DNA from: Actinacidiphila acididurans
GTDB taxonomy: Bacteria; Actinomycetota; Actinomycetes; Streptomycetales; Streptomycetaceae
Reading direction: 5' to 3'
Length of the DNA: 64,000 nt
Assembly (NCBI RefSeq): GCF_016918855.1
Contig: NZ_JADKYB010000027.1
Location: 1 to 64,000, forward strand
In this document: positions 35,216-43,266 of the stretch, piece by piece
Layout: every line of letters starts with the position of its first letter
How positions within the stretch are numbered: the first letter of the stretch is position 1
The notes under the pieces: model-generated
What the model was told of the DNA's origin: nothing
The model's database searches: none
Seen by the model: only the letters and a program-made list of their open reading frames with translations
Position numbers and translations under genes: made by a program

Positions 35216-35983
35216 ATGGCATCCGAACCACTGCATCACTGGATCCTGGCGCTGGACATGGAGGGGTTCAGCACCAGGACCGACCCGGTCCAGCGGTCGC
35301 TGCGGGCCGAGATGTACGACATCGTCGACCACGCCTTCGAGCAGGCCGGTCTGGCCGGGTTCGGCGTGACGACGGAGGACCGCGGCGACGGCGCCCTCAT
35401 GGTGGTGCCCGCGACGGTGCCGCCGGTGCGGCTGGCCGGCACCTTCGTGCGCGCCCTGGACGACGGACTCCAGGAGAAAGCCGCGCTGTTCGGTTCGAAC
35501 CGCACCCTGCGGCTGCGGCTGGCGATGCACCAGGGGCTGGCCGCCGAGGACGATCACGGGTGGTCCGGCGACGCCGTGAACACCGCCTGCCGTCTGGTGG
35601 ACGCCGAGCCGCTGCGCGAGACCCTGCGGGCCGCCGAGCGCGGCCGGCTGGCGTTCGCCGTCTCGGCCGCGGTGTACGAGTCGGTGGTCCGGCCCGGTCA
35701 CCGCGGCATCGACCCGGCCGCGTACGCGCCACTGAGCTTCCGTACCAAGCACGGCGAGACGATCCGCGGATGGGTGACCGTCCCCGGCTACAGCGCGCCG
35801 CCGGAACTGCCGCGTCCCGCGCCGGACGCCACCCGCGGTCCTGCGGCCCCGGACGCGGCGCAGCCGCCGGCCGCCCCGCCCGCCGCCCACGGCTCCGGCC
35901 CGGTCTTCTCCATCGGCAAGGTGCGCGGCGACGTGGTCGGCGGGGACAAGCACGTCCACGCGCCGGGCCGGGACCACCGATGA
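35216..35983 (+). CDS. Class III nucleotidyl-cyclase-like protein with C-terminal GDVVGGDK motif
   Basis: The product is 255 residues from the ATG at 35216 with GGGGGAGG upstream. Residues 8-185 resemble the class III cyclase homology domain: Asp14 in LALDMEGFS (metal Asp 1), EDRGDGALMVV with Glu54 and Asp58 (base-selecting position and metal Asp 2), and GDAVNTACRL with Asn122 and Arg126 (the transition-state N-x3-R pair). Glu at the base-selecting position is guanylate-cyclase-like. A Pro/Ala linker leads to GDVVGGDK at 238-245, repeated in the next protein. It is soluble. Its TGA overlaps the next ATG. Activity is unproven; it could be an inactive sensor. Confidence 0.72.
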   Translation: MASEPLHHWILALDMEGFSTRTDPVQRSLRAEMYDIVDHAFEQAGLAGFGVTTEDRGDGALMVVPATVPPVRLAGTFVRALDDGLQEKAALFGSNRTLRLRLAMHQGLAAEDDHGWSGDAVNTACRLVDAEPLRETLRAAERGRLAFAVSAAVYESVVRPGHRGIDPAAYAPLSFRTKHGETIRGWVTVPGYSAPPELPRPAPDATRGPAAPDAAQPPAAPPAAHGSGPVFSIGKVRGDVVGGDKHVHAPGRDHR

Positions 35984-38274
35984 GCACTCCCACTCCGCCC
36001 CCGGCGGCAGCCGGAGCGGCGGGCGGGACACCGGGAGCGGCCCCGCCCCGGCCCGAACCGCCCGCTCCCCAGAACGGCCCGGCACCGGGCCCGAAACCCG
36101 AACCGGACCCGCAGCCGGCCGCCGGCGACGGCGGCGGCGCCCAGGGCGGCGAGCCGGCCGACCCGCCGCACGACCGGGTCGGCCCGGGCGACGAGGCCAG
36201 CGCCGCCACCGGCCGGCTGGGCCAGGGCTCGCAGCGCTACGACCACCTGCGGAACGCCTTCGCCAACGTCGACGGCGACGTGGTCGGCGGGGACAAGTAC
36301 GTCTATCTGCTCGGGGGCGAGCGGGACCGGTTGCGGCCGGTGTCGCCGCTGCTGGTGGAACGGGTCCGCTTCGCGTACGAGGAGGCGCCCGGCGCCGACG
36401 ACGCCAGGGAGGCGCTGCGCCGCCACGGGATCGTGATCCTGCGCGGCGCGGCCGGCCTGGGCAAGACCGCCACCGCCGTACGGCTGCTCATCGGAGCCTG
36501 CCGGGGGCCGGTCTACCACCTGGACAGCGGCGTCGACTTCGCCTCGCTCGCCGACCGGCTGGATGCCGCGGAGTCCGGCGGCGGCATCGGCATCGAGGCG
36601 GGGGCCGGCTTCCTGCTGGACCGCCCGGCGGACGCGCGCAATCTGCGCGGCGAGATCCACGACCGGTTGCAGACCGCGCTGATCACGGCCGGGGCGGTCA
36701 TGGTGGTCACCGTCGCGGACACCGACCTCGCGGACAGCGAACTGCTGTCCGGGGTGGTGGACCTGACCCTGCCGCCGTCGACGCGCGCACTGGTGCGGCG
36801 CCATCTGGACTGGCGGCTGGGCGCCGGGCCGGCCGGGCTGCTGCTGGCTGAGCCCGAGGTGGAGGAGCTGGTGGCCGCGCACCTCGCCGCGCGCACCTCG
36901 TGCAAGGCGGCCGCCGATCTGGCCATCGCGCTGGAGGAGGAGTACGGCTCGGGCGCGGTCGACACGTCCCGCATCCGCGACCGGCTGGCCCGCCAGGACC
37001 TGGAGGCCTTCGAGATCTGGGCCGAGGGGCTTGCCGATCCTTTCGTCAGGGCCTTCGCGCTGGCGCTGGCCGTGCTGAACGGGCTGCCGCAGGAGGACGT
37101 GGCCCAGGCCGCGCGTGCGCTGCTGCGCCGGATGGACGGCGCGTTGGCACCGGCGCAGCCGGATCCGGGCGAGCCCCGCTACGGGTCCGTACCGGGCCGC
37201 GATCCGTTCGCCGTACCGATGCGGCGGCTGCTGGCCCGGCTGCGCGCCCGGCGGGTGCCGCCCGGCGCGGCGCCGCGGTCCGGCGCGGGCCGGCCGGCCG
37301 ACTCGCGGGCGCGCTGCCTGGAGTACGAGGACCCGCAGTACCCGCGGCAGGTCCTCGCGCACGCCTGGTCGCAGTACGCCGGGCAGGACGTGCTGCTGGA
37401 CTGGTTCGGCGAACTGGTGCGGGACCGCTCGGAGGAGGTCCGGGTGTACGCGGCGGTGGCGCTGGGCGGGCTGCTGCCGTCGGCCTTCGGGTACCTGGGC
37501 GAGGGCCTGCTGGCCGACTGGGCGTTCGCCCAGGACTTCCGGCTGCGCGAGGCGGCCGGCTACGCGCTGGCCGCCGGCAGCCGCGACCCCGGCCTGCTGC
37601 CGGACATCGAGGCGATGGTCGGCGTGTGGTTCGCCGACCGCGGGCGGCCGATGGGGCAGGCCACCGCCGCCCGCGTGTACGGGCTGAGCCCCCTGACTGC
37701 CGGGAGCCGGCAGAACCTCGCCCTGCTGGCCCGGCTGGCGGTGGTGGACAACGTCAAGGTCGCCGTGGCCATCGGCAACAGTTGCTCCGACCTGATCGCC
37801 GGCGACTACCGGCTGGCCCTGCCGGTGCTGGGCGTGCTGCGCTCCCGGGTGAACGACCCGCAGGCCCGGCCGACCAGTCTGCTCGCCTTCCTCGTGGTGG
37901 CCTCGGCGCTGCTGGTGGACGGCACCAGGCCGGGCATGGCGCCGGGCGAGGGCTGGCCGGCCCTGCTGTACCTGACGGCCGATCAGCCGGAACTGCGCGA
38001 GCCGTTGCTGGTGCTGTGGCGGGACGCGCTGTCGCAGGCGCACTTCAACAAGCAGGCCCAGCACGTGCTGCGCACCTGGGCGGCGCTGGCGGAGAGCGAC
38101 GACAAGCTGCGCGAGTCGTTCCTGGCGATGGTGGCCGGGATCGTGTACGGCGATCCGCGGTCGGCGGCGATCGTCCGCGCCTGCGCGCAGGAGTGGGTGG
38201 GCCGGGACGAGCTGGTGCCTCTGCCCCTGGTGGCGTGGGAGGTCCGCAAGGTACTGGAACGGGAGAAGGTCTGA
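35980..38274 (+). CDS. STAND-like P-loop ATPase with alpha-solenoid C-terminus
   Basis: The product is 764 residues from the ATG at 35980, overlapping the upstream stop (ATGA). Residues 1-90 are Pro/Gly-rich and disordered. GDVVGGDK at 99-106 matches the cyclase-like protein. Walker A is GAAGLGKT (156-163) and a likely Walker B is VMVVTVADTD (240-249), followed by helical NTPase parts. From about 450 to the end, repeated Ala/Leu-rich helix pairs (VRVYAAVALGGLLPSAFGY, LREAAGYALAAGSRD) suggest a HEAT-like solenoid. No membrane helix occurs. The layout recalls signal-transducing STAND NTPases in bacterial conflict systems. Its stop is one base before the next gene. Confidence 0.75.
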   Translation: MSTPTPPPAAAGAAGGTPGAAPPRPEPPAPQNGPAPGPKPEPDPQPAAGDGGGAQGGEPADPPHDRVGPGDEASAATGRLGQGSQRYDHLRNAFANVDGDVVGGDKYVYLLGGERDRLRPVSPLLVERVRFAYEEAPGADDAREALRRHGIVILRGAAGLGKTATAVRLLIGACRGPVYHLDSGVDFASLADRLDAAESGGGIGIEAGAGFLLDRPADARNLRGEIHDRLQTALITAGAVMVVTVADTDLADSELLSGVVDLTLPPSTRALVRRHLDWRLGAGPAGLLLAEPEVEELVAAHLAARTSCKAAADLAIALEEEYGSGAVDTSRIRDRLARQDLEAFEIWAEGLADPFVRAFALALAVLNGLPQEDVAQAARALLRRMDGALAPAQPDPGEPRYGSVPGRDPFAVPMRRLLARLRARRVPPGAAPRSGAGRPADSRARCLEYEDPQYPRQVLAHAWSQYAGQDVLLDWFGELVRDRSEEVRVYAAVALGGLLPSAFGYLGEGLLADWAFAQDFRLREAAGYALAAGSRDPGLLPDIEAMVGVWFADRGRPMGQATAARVYGLSPLTAGSRQNLALLARLAVVDNVKVAVAIGNSCSDLIAGDYRLALPVLGVLRSRVNDPQARPTSLLAFLVVASALLVDGTRPGMAPGEGWPALLYLTADQPELREPLLVLWRDALSQAHFNKQAQHVLRTWAALAESDDKLRESFLAMVAGIVYGDPRSAAIVRACAQEWVGRDELVPLPLVAWEVRKVLEREKV

Positions 38275-38275
38275 C

Positions 38276-39973
38276 ATGGAATCGACGCTGCCGCTGATCC
38301 TGAGCCTGGACGCGGTGCCGCCGGAGGAACAGGACGCCTGGTGGCGGGAGCACCGCAGTGTCGCCGTGGTCCACCTGTCGGCGGACGGCAGGCTCACCGT
38401 GGGCACCAAGTCCCCGGCGACGCTGTGGGACAAGCTGCTGGGCAGGGGCGGGACGCGGTACGCGGTCGACGTCAGCGACCACCGGCGCCGGGCCGAGATG
38501 CGCAACACCCCGTTGCCCTGCTCCGACCAGGCACACCGCTTCGAGGCCACCGTCGACATCGGCTTCCGGGTGCACGACCCGGAGGAGGTGGTACGGCGCA
38601 ATGTCGCGGACGCGCTGCCGGTGGTCTACGGCCACGTCACGCAGACGGTACGCAGCCACGCCCGGCGGTTCGCGATCGACGAGGCGGACCGCGCCGAGGA
38701 GTACATCAACCAGGTCTTCGCCCAGGAGATCAGGCTGCCCGAGGGCATCACCGTCTTCCACTGCGCGGTCACCCTGGAGCCGGACGCCGCCGCGCGGAAG
38801 TACATCGAGACGCTGGCCGGCCTGGACCGCGAACTCACCGTGGGCCGCGGGCGGCACGAGGCGGCGGTGGCCGAGGAGCGCTCCCGGCAGGCCATCGCCG
38901 ACATGAAGCAGGAGGGCGAGCTGGGGCGGGAGAAGCAGCGCGCGGCGGCGCTGTCCGGCATGGCGCTCAATATCGAGGGGCTGATCCGGCAGCACCTGGT
39001 GCAGCACCCGGAGGACACCGTGCGGGCCACCCAGCTGCTGACGGACTGGGAGACCGCCCAGGTGGCACGGGCGGAGCTGGGCACTCAGCGGCACGACGCG
39101 ATGTTCAGGTTCCTGGTGGAGAAGGACATCCTGCGCAGCCCCGACCTGCTGATGCTGCGCGAAGGACTGCTGGGCGGGCTGAATCCGGCCGCGCCGCCGG
39201 TGGGGCTGCCTCCGGCGGCGGCCTCGGCCGTGGGCGGCGGCGCCGCAGCGGCGGCGCCGGTCTCCTGGGGCGGCACGGTGGCGGCGGGCGCGGCCCCGGG
39301 CGGCGGGCCGGACGCCGTCACGGGCGCCGCGGTGCCGGTGTACCTGGTCCTCGACGCCTCGCAGTCGGCGGCGCCCTTCGCCGACGGTCTCAACGACGCG
39401 CTGCGTTCCCTGCACACCGCCCTGTCCACCAGTCCGGACGTGGCGGCGGGCCTGCGGGTGTGCGTGCTGGCGTTCGCCGAGAACGGTGACCTGCGGCTGC
39501 CGCTGACCCGTTTCACCTGGGCCACCAATGTGCCGTATCTGGCCACCGGCGGCGACAGCCGGTTCGGGGCGGCCTTCGAGAAACTCCTCGACCTGCTGCC
39601 GGGCGACGTGGATCTGCTCAAGCGGGGCGGCGGCAGCGTGCACCGGCCGGTGGTGTTCTTCGTGGCCACCGCCCCGCCGCGGGACGGCACGCAGTGGCCG
39701 GACGTCCGGCAGCAGCTGGCCGCGCACCGCTACGCGCCCACCGTCCTCGCCTGCGGTCTGGGAGAGTCGGAGGGCCGCGCGATGCTGCGGATCGCCTCCG
39801 ACCCGAATCTGGCGTTCGTCGCCGCTCCCGGCAGCCACCCGGCCGACCAGGCCCGGGCACTGTCGGCACTGCTGCAGAGCACCTTGCTGCACCTGGGCCG
39901 GACCGTACTGGCCGGCCACCCCGATCTGGTCGCCGAGTGTCCGCAGGGCCTGGTGCCCGCGGACCAGCGGTGA
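38276..39973 (+). CDS. SPFH/band-7-like plus vWA domain protein
   Basis: The product is 565 residues from the ATG at 38276. Residues about 60-230 resemble an SPFH/band-7 domain: FEATVDIGFRVHDPEEVVRRNV, an EEYINQVFAQEI helix, then a charged coiled coil EERSRQAIADMKQEGELGREK. After an Ala/Gly/Pro linker (300-350), residues 355-545 form a vWA domain with an intact DASQS metal-site motif (Asp360, Ser362, Ser364). The third site (SDG in TerY) reads TAPPRDG. No membrane helix is visible. It probably scaffolds the signalling complex at membrane domains by metal-dependent protein binding. The next gene starts 29 bases after its stop, or overlaps it if the GTG at 39970 is used. Confidence 0.7.
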   Translation: MESTLPLILSLDAVPPEEQDAWWREHRSVAVVHLSADGRLTVGTKSPATLWDKLLGRGGTRYAVDVSDHRRRAEMRNTPLPCSDQAHRFEATVDIGFRVHDPEEVVRRNVADALPVVYGHVTQTVRSHARRFAIDEADRAEEYINQVFAQEIRLPEGITVFHCAVTLEPDAAARKYIETLAGLDRELTVGRGRHEAAVAEERSRQAIADMKQEGELGREKQRAAALSGMALNIEGLIRQHLVQHPEDTVRATQLLTDWETAQVARAELGTQRHDAMFRFLVEKDILRSPDLLMLREGLLGGLNPAAPPVGLPPAAASAVGGGAAAAAPVSWGGTVAAGAAPGGGPDAVTGAAVPVYLVLDASQSAAPFADGLNDALRSLHTALSTSPDVAAGLRVCVLAFAENGDLRLPLTRFTWATNVPYLATGGDSRFGAAFEKLLDLLPGDVDLLKRGGGSVHRPVVFFVATAPPRDGTQWPDVRQQLAAHRYAPTVLACGLGESEGRAMLRIASDPNLAFVAAPGSHPADQARALSALLQSTLLHLGRTVLAGHPDLVAECPQGLVPADQR

Positions 39974-40002
39974 CGCCTTCGTCACACATAAGGATCAGTC
40001 AC

Positions 40003-40680
40003 GTGCCCGAGAACCGCGGGAATCTGCTCCCCGTCTACGTCCTCGCCGACGAGTCGGGGTCCATGGGACCGTACATCGACGACCTCAACGACGGCCTGCG
40101 CTCACTGCACACCACCCTGCTGGCCGAGCCCATGGCCGCGGCCAAGGTACGGTTTTCCGTCCTCGGCTTCGCCGACGACGTGGTGGTCCGCATCGCGCTG
40201 GCGGACCTGCGGCAGGAGAACGAACTTCCCCGGCTCAGCGCCCGCGGCACCACCAGCTACCTGGCCGCCTTCAGCGCGCTGCTCGACCGGCTGCCGGGCG
40301 ACGTCGGCACGCTCAAGGGCGAGGGCTACCAGGTGCATCGCCCGGCGGTGTTCTTCATGAGCGACGGCCTGCCCAACACGTACGAGGACTGGCGCTCCGC
40401 CCACCGGAAGCTGACCGACCGGTCCGTGACCAAGGCGGCCCCGAACATCATCTCCTGCGGCATCGGCGAGGCCGACGCGGGGACGATGCTCGACGTCGCC
40501 ACCGACCGCAATTTCGCGTTCGTGTCGGTGCCCGGCTCCGACATCGGGCAGTCCATCGCGGGCTTCTTCGGCTCGCTGACCCGCAGCGTGGTGGAGTCCG
40601 GTCGCAGCCTGGCCTCCGGGGACGCGCAGTTGATCGTGGACCGGCCCGAGGGGTTCACCATGGCGATCGATGTGATCTGA
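40003..40680 (+). CDS. TerY-like vWA domain protein
   Basis: The product is 225 residues. A GTG at 40003 has AAGGAT 8 bases upstream; a GTG at 39970 overlapping the previous stop is the alternative. The vWA metal-ion-dependent adhesion site is complete: DESGSMG (Asp16, Ser18, Ser20), Thr83/Thr84 in RGTTSY, and Asp121 in SDGLPN. It matches TerY, the stand-alone vWA protein of Ter systems that is encoded with a PP2C phosphatase and a kinase (the TerY-P triad). It is soluble, probably a metal-regulated adaptor and substrate of the kinase/phosphatase pair that follow. Confidence 0.88.
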   Translation: MPENRGNLLPVYVLADESGSMGPYIDDLNDGLRSLHTTLLAEPMAAAKVRFSVLGFADDVVVRIALADLRQENELPRLSARGTTSYLAAFSALLDRLPGDVGTLKGEGYQVHRPAVFFMSDGLPNTYEDWRSAHRKLTDRSVTKAAPNIISCGIGEADAGTMLDVATDRNFAFVSVPGSDIGQSIAGFFGSLTRSVVESGRSLASGDAQLIVDRPEGFTMAIDVI

Positions 40681-40681
40681 G

Positions 40682-41659
40682 ATGCCCGAATCGCACACCG
40701 TGAGCGCCGGGCCGGCCGACGGCCGGGCCGGGGGCCCCGGCGGACCCGGGCCGGTGCCGCCCCCGCTCTCCGGGGCGTGGGCGCCGGTCCCGGTCGGGGA
40801 TCCGGCCGCGGACTTCGAGCCCAGACCCCCCGGCGGTCCCCTGTACCGGCCGGACACCGTCCACGACGGATGGTCCACCGACGCGGTGACCGTACGGCTG
40901 GCGTCGGTGCGCGGCAACGCGCACCGGTTCCGCGGCAGGCCCCGCGAGGACGACGTGGCCGTGGCCGTCCACGCACCCACCCGGACCGTGGTGTTCGCCG
41001 TCGCCGACGGGGTGTCGGCCGCCGAGCAGCCGCAGGTGGGCGCGGCGCTGGCCTGCCGCGGAGCGGTGGACGACCTGCTGGCCCAGCTGGAGTCGGGCCA
41101 GGCCGCGATCGACTGGAAGCACGTGGTCGACTCGGCCGCCTACCAGCTGGTGGCGCGGGTGGCGGGCACGGGCGGGCCCGCCCTGGCCGCGAGCAAGGAG
41201 GCCGAACGCCGGTACGCCACGACGCTGGTGGCCGGAGCGGTCCAGGTGCGCGAGCACGGCGTGCTGTCCCTGGCGCTGGTGCAGGCCGGTGACTCCGGGG
41301 CCTGGCTGCTGCACCGGGGGTCCGGCCACTACGAACCGCTGCTGGCCACCAAGTTCTCGGCCGGCGACGCGGTGATCTCCTCGGCCGTCACCCCGCTGCC
41401 CCGGGTGCCCTCACCGGTGGTGGCCACCACCGCGCTGCTGCCGCCGGGGGCGGTGCTGCTGGTCGGCACCGACGGCTTCGGCGACGCGCTGGGCGACGGC
41501 ACCGGCGCGGTCGGCCGGCTCTTCCACGACCACCTGAGCACCCCGCCGCCGGCCCGCGGCCTGGCCCACCTGCTGGACTTCTCGCGCGAGACGTTCGACG
41601 ACGACCGCACCCTTCTCGCGATCTGGCCGCGCCACCTGCTGCCCGGGACCACGCCGTGA
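40682..41659 (+). CDS. PP2C-type Ser/Thr phosphatase (TerY-P module)
   Basis: The product is 325 residues from the ATG at 40682, one base after the TerY-like stop. The first 60 residues are Pro/Gly-rich. PP2C motifs are present with metal-ligand aspartates: REDD (88-91, the usual QDD), FAVADGVS (Asp109-Gly110), VQAGDSGAWLL, LLVGTDGFGD and a C-terminal FDDDRTLLAIW. It is a Mn/Mg-dependent phosphatase expected to reverse the action of the kinase next door. Its TGA overlaps the kinase GTG (GTGA at 41656-41659), so the pair is translationally coupled. Confidence 0.9.
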   Translation: MPESHTVSAGPADGRAGGPGGPGPVPPPLSGAWAPVPVGDPAADFEPRPPGGPLYRPDTVHDGWSTDAVTVRLASVRGNAHRFRGRPREDDVAVAVHAPTRTVVFAVADGVSAAEQPQVGAALACRGAVDDLLAQLESGQAAIDWKHVVDSAAYQLVARVAGTGGPALAASKEAERRYATTLVAGAVQVREHGVLSLALVQAGDSGAWLLHRGSGHYEPLLATKFSAGDAVISSAVTPLPRVPSPVVATTALLPPGAVLLVGTDGFGDALGDGTGAVGRLFHDHLSTPPPARGLAHLLDFSRETFDDDRTLLAIWPRHLLPGTTP

Positions 41660-43266
41660 CCGGCGCCGACGCCGCACCGGCGGTCGCCCTGGCCGGCCTG
41701 GACCGGGAACGCCTGCTCGGCAAGGGCGGCCAGGGCGAGGTCTGGGCGATCCGGGGCGCCATGGTCAACGGGTCCTGGCCGGTGGCCTACAAGCAGTACG
41801 CACCGGATTCCCTGCGCGAGGCCGACACCGCGGCGCTCGACGCCATGGTCCGGTTCGTGCCCTCGCTGGAGGCCGCCGCGGGCCGCTGGCTGTGCGAGCA
41901 CACGGCCTGGCCGGCGGCGCTGGTCGAGGACGCCGACGGCACGGTGCGGGGTTTCCTGATGCGTCAAGTGCCGCAGGAGTACGTCAGGCGGCTGGCCACC
42001 CGGCCCGACAAGCCGGAGATCGCCGGTGTCGAGTTCCTGCTCAACCCCCGGCCGTACCTCGACCGGATCGGCATCGACCTCGGCGACCGGCAGCGCCTGC
42101 AGTTGCTGATGAACGTGGCCGGATTGCTGGACGGACTGCACCGGCTGGGCGTCGCGGTCGGTGACCTGTCGCCGAAGAACCTGCTGTTCACGCTGGACCC
42201 GCAGCCGTCCTGCTTCTTCATCGACTGCGACGCCATGGCGCTGGGCGGGCGCAGCGTGCTGCGGCAGACCGAGACGCCGGGCTGGGAACTGCCGATCGGG
42301 GAGCCGCTGGCCACCCCCGCGGGGGACCGGTTCAAGTTCAGCCTGCTGGCGGTCCGGCTCTTCCTCGGCGACCAGGAGGACCGGGACGTGGCGGCGCTGG
42401 CCGCCGTCTCCCCGCGCCTGGGCGAACTGGCCCGGCTCGGCCTGTCGGCCACGCCCGGCGAGCGGCCCCCGCTGCGCGAGTGGCTCGGCGAGCTGGAGCC
42501 GGCACTGTCCCGGGTGCCCGCGCGGCCGGCCGCGCCGCACTTCGCGCCGGCCGTGCCCGGCGCTGCGGCCCCGGCAGGCCGGCCCGCGCCCGCCACGCCC
42601 CTTGCCGCTCCCCAGCCGCTCGGGCAGCGCGGCACCGTCCCGCGGCAGGGGCGGGCGGGGGTGACAGCGGTCCTGGTCCTCGTGGCGGTGATCGTCGCGG
42701 TCGTCCTGGGCGTCGGCCTGACGCACTCGGGGGGCACCTCCGCCCCGCCGGACCCGGAGGCCATCGGCGCACAACGGACGACCGACACCGACACATCGCA
42801 GGCCGATCCGGCCGCCCAGGCCGCGGCGCTGGACGCGCTGCTGCGGCAGCAGGCGGGCACCCGCGGCCACGTCCAGCAGGCGGTGAACTCGGCGATGAAG
42901 TGCGGCCGGGGCACCTCGCTCACCGAGGACACGGACGCCTTCCGGCACGCCTACGGCCGGCGCGACGACCTGACCACGCAGTTGAGCGGGCTGGACGTCG
43001 ACGCGGTGGACGGCGGCGGCCAGGCGGTGAGCGACCTGACCGACGCCTGGAACGCCTCCATGGCAGCCGACCGGGCCTTCGCCCAATGGGCGTCCTGGCT
43101 GGCCACGAACGGCTGCGACGCGGACACCACCGCCAATGCCCCCGGCTTCTCCGACGCGATGGACGCCAGCGCCCGTGCCACCGAGGCGAAGAAGACGTTC
43201 GTCGCCGAATGGAACCCCGTCGCCGACCGCTACGGTCTGCCCGACTACTCCTGGGACCAGCTGTGA
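41656..43266 (+). CDS. Membrane-anchored protein kinase-like protein (TerY-P module)
   Basis: The product is 537 residues from a GTG at 41656 overlapping the phosphatase stop. Kinase features are the glycine loop LGKGGQGEVWAI (Gly22-Gly27), Lys46 (VAYKQY), catalytic-loop GDLSPKN (Asp170, Asn175) and FIDCD in place of DFG (Asp190). The HRD motif is VGD and the lobe after it is short, as in the Ter-linked kinase family; metal and base residues remain, so activity is plausible. A Pro/Ala linker leads to one membrane helix at about 336-356. A helical extracytoplasmic domain follows with two Cys (near 416 and 491) and ends in PDYSWDQL. It may sense envelope signals. Confidence 0.85.
   Translation: MTGADAAPAVALAGLDRERLLGKGGQGEVWAIRGAMVNGSWPVAYKQYAPDSLREADTAALDAMVRFVPSLEAAAGRWLCEHTAWPAALVEDADGTVRGFLMRQVPQEYVRRLATRPDKPEIAGVEFLLNPRPYLDRIGIDLGDRQRLQLLMNVAGLLDGLHRLGVAVGDLSPKNLLFTLDPQPSCFFIDCDAMALGGRSVLRQTETPGWELPIGEPLATPAGDRFKFSLLAVRLFLGDQEDRDVAALAAVSPRLGELARLGLSATPGERPPLREWLGELEPALSRVPARPAAPHFAPAVPGAAAPAGRPAPATPLAAPQPLGQRGTVPRQGRAGVTAVLVLVAVIVAVVLGVGLTHSGGTSAPPDPEAIGAQRTTDTDTSQADPAAQAAALDALLRQQAGTRGHVQQAVNSAMKCGRGTSLTEDTDAFRHAYGRRDDLTTQLSGLDVDAVDGGGQAVSDLTDAWNASMAADRAFAQWASWLATNGCDADTTANAPGFSDAMDASARATEAKKTFVAEWNPVADRYGLPDYSWDQL

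Noticed and set aside
35216..43266. Operon considered as a canonical Pycsar, CBASS or Avs defence system
   Set aside because: There is no TIR, nuclease, phospholipase or membrane-pore effector, and no CD-NTase; only parts of the logic are shared, so a named system is not assigned.
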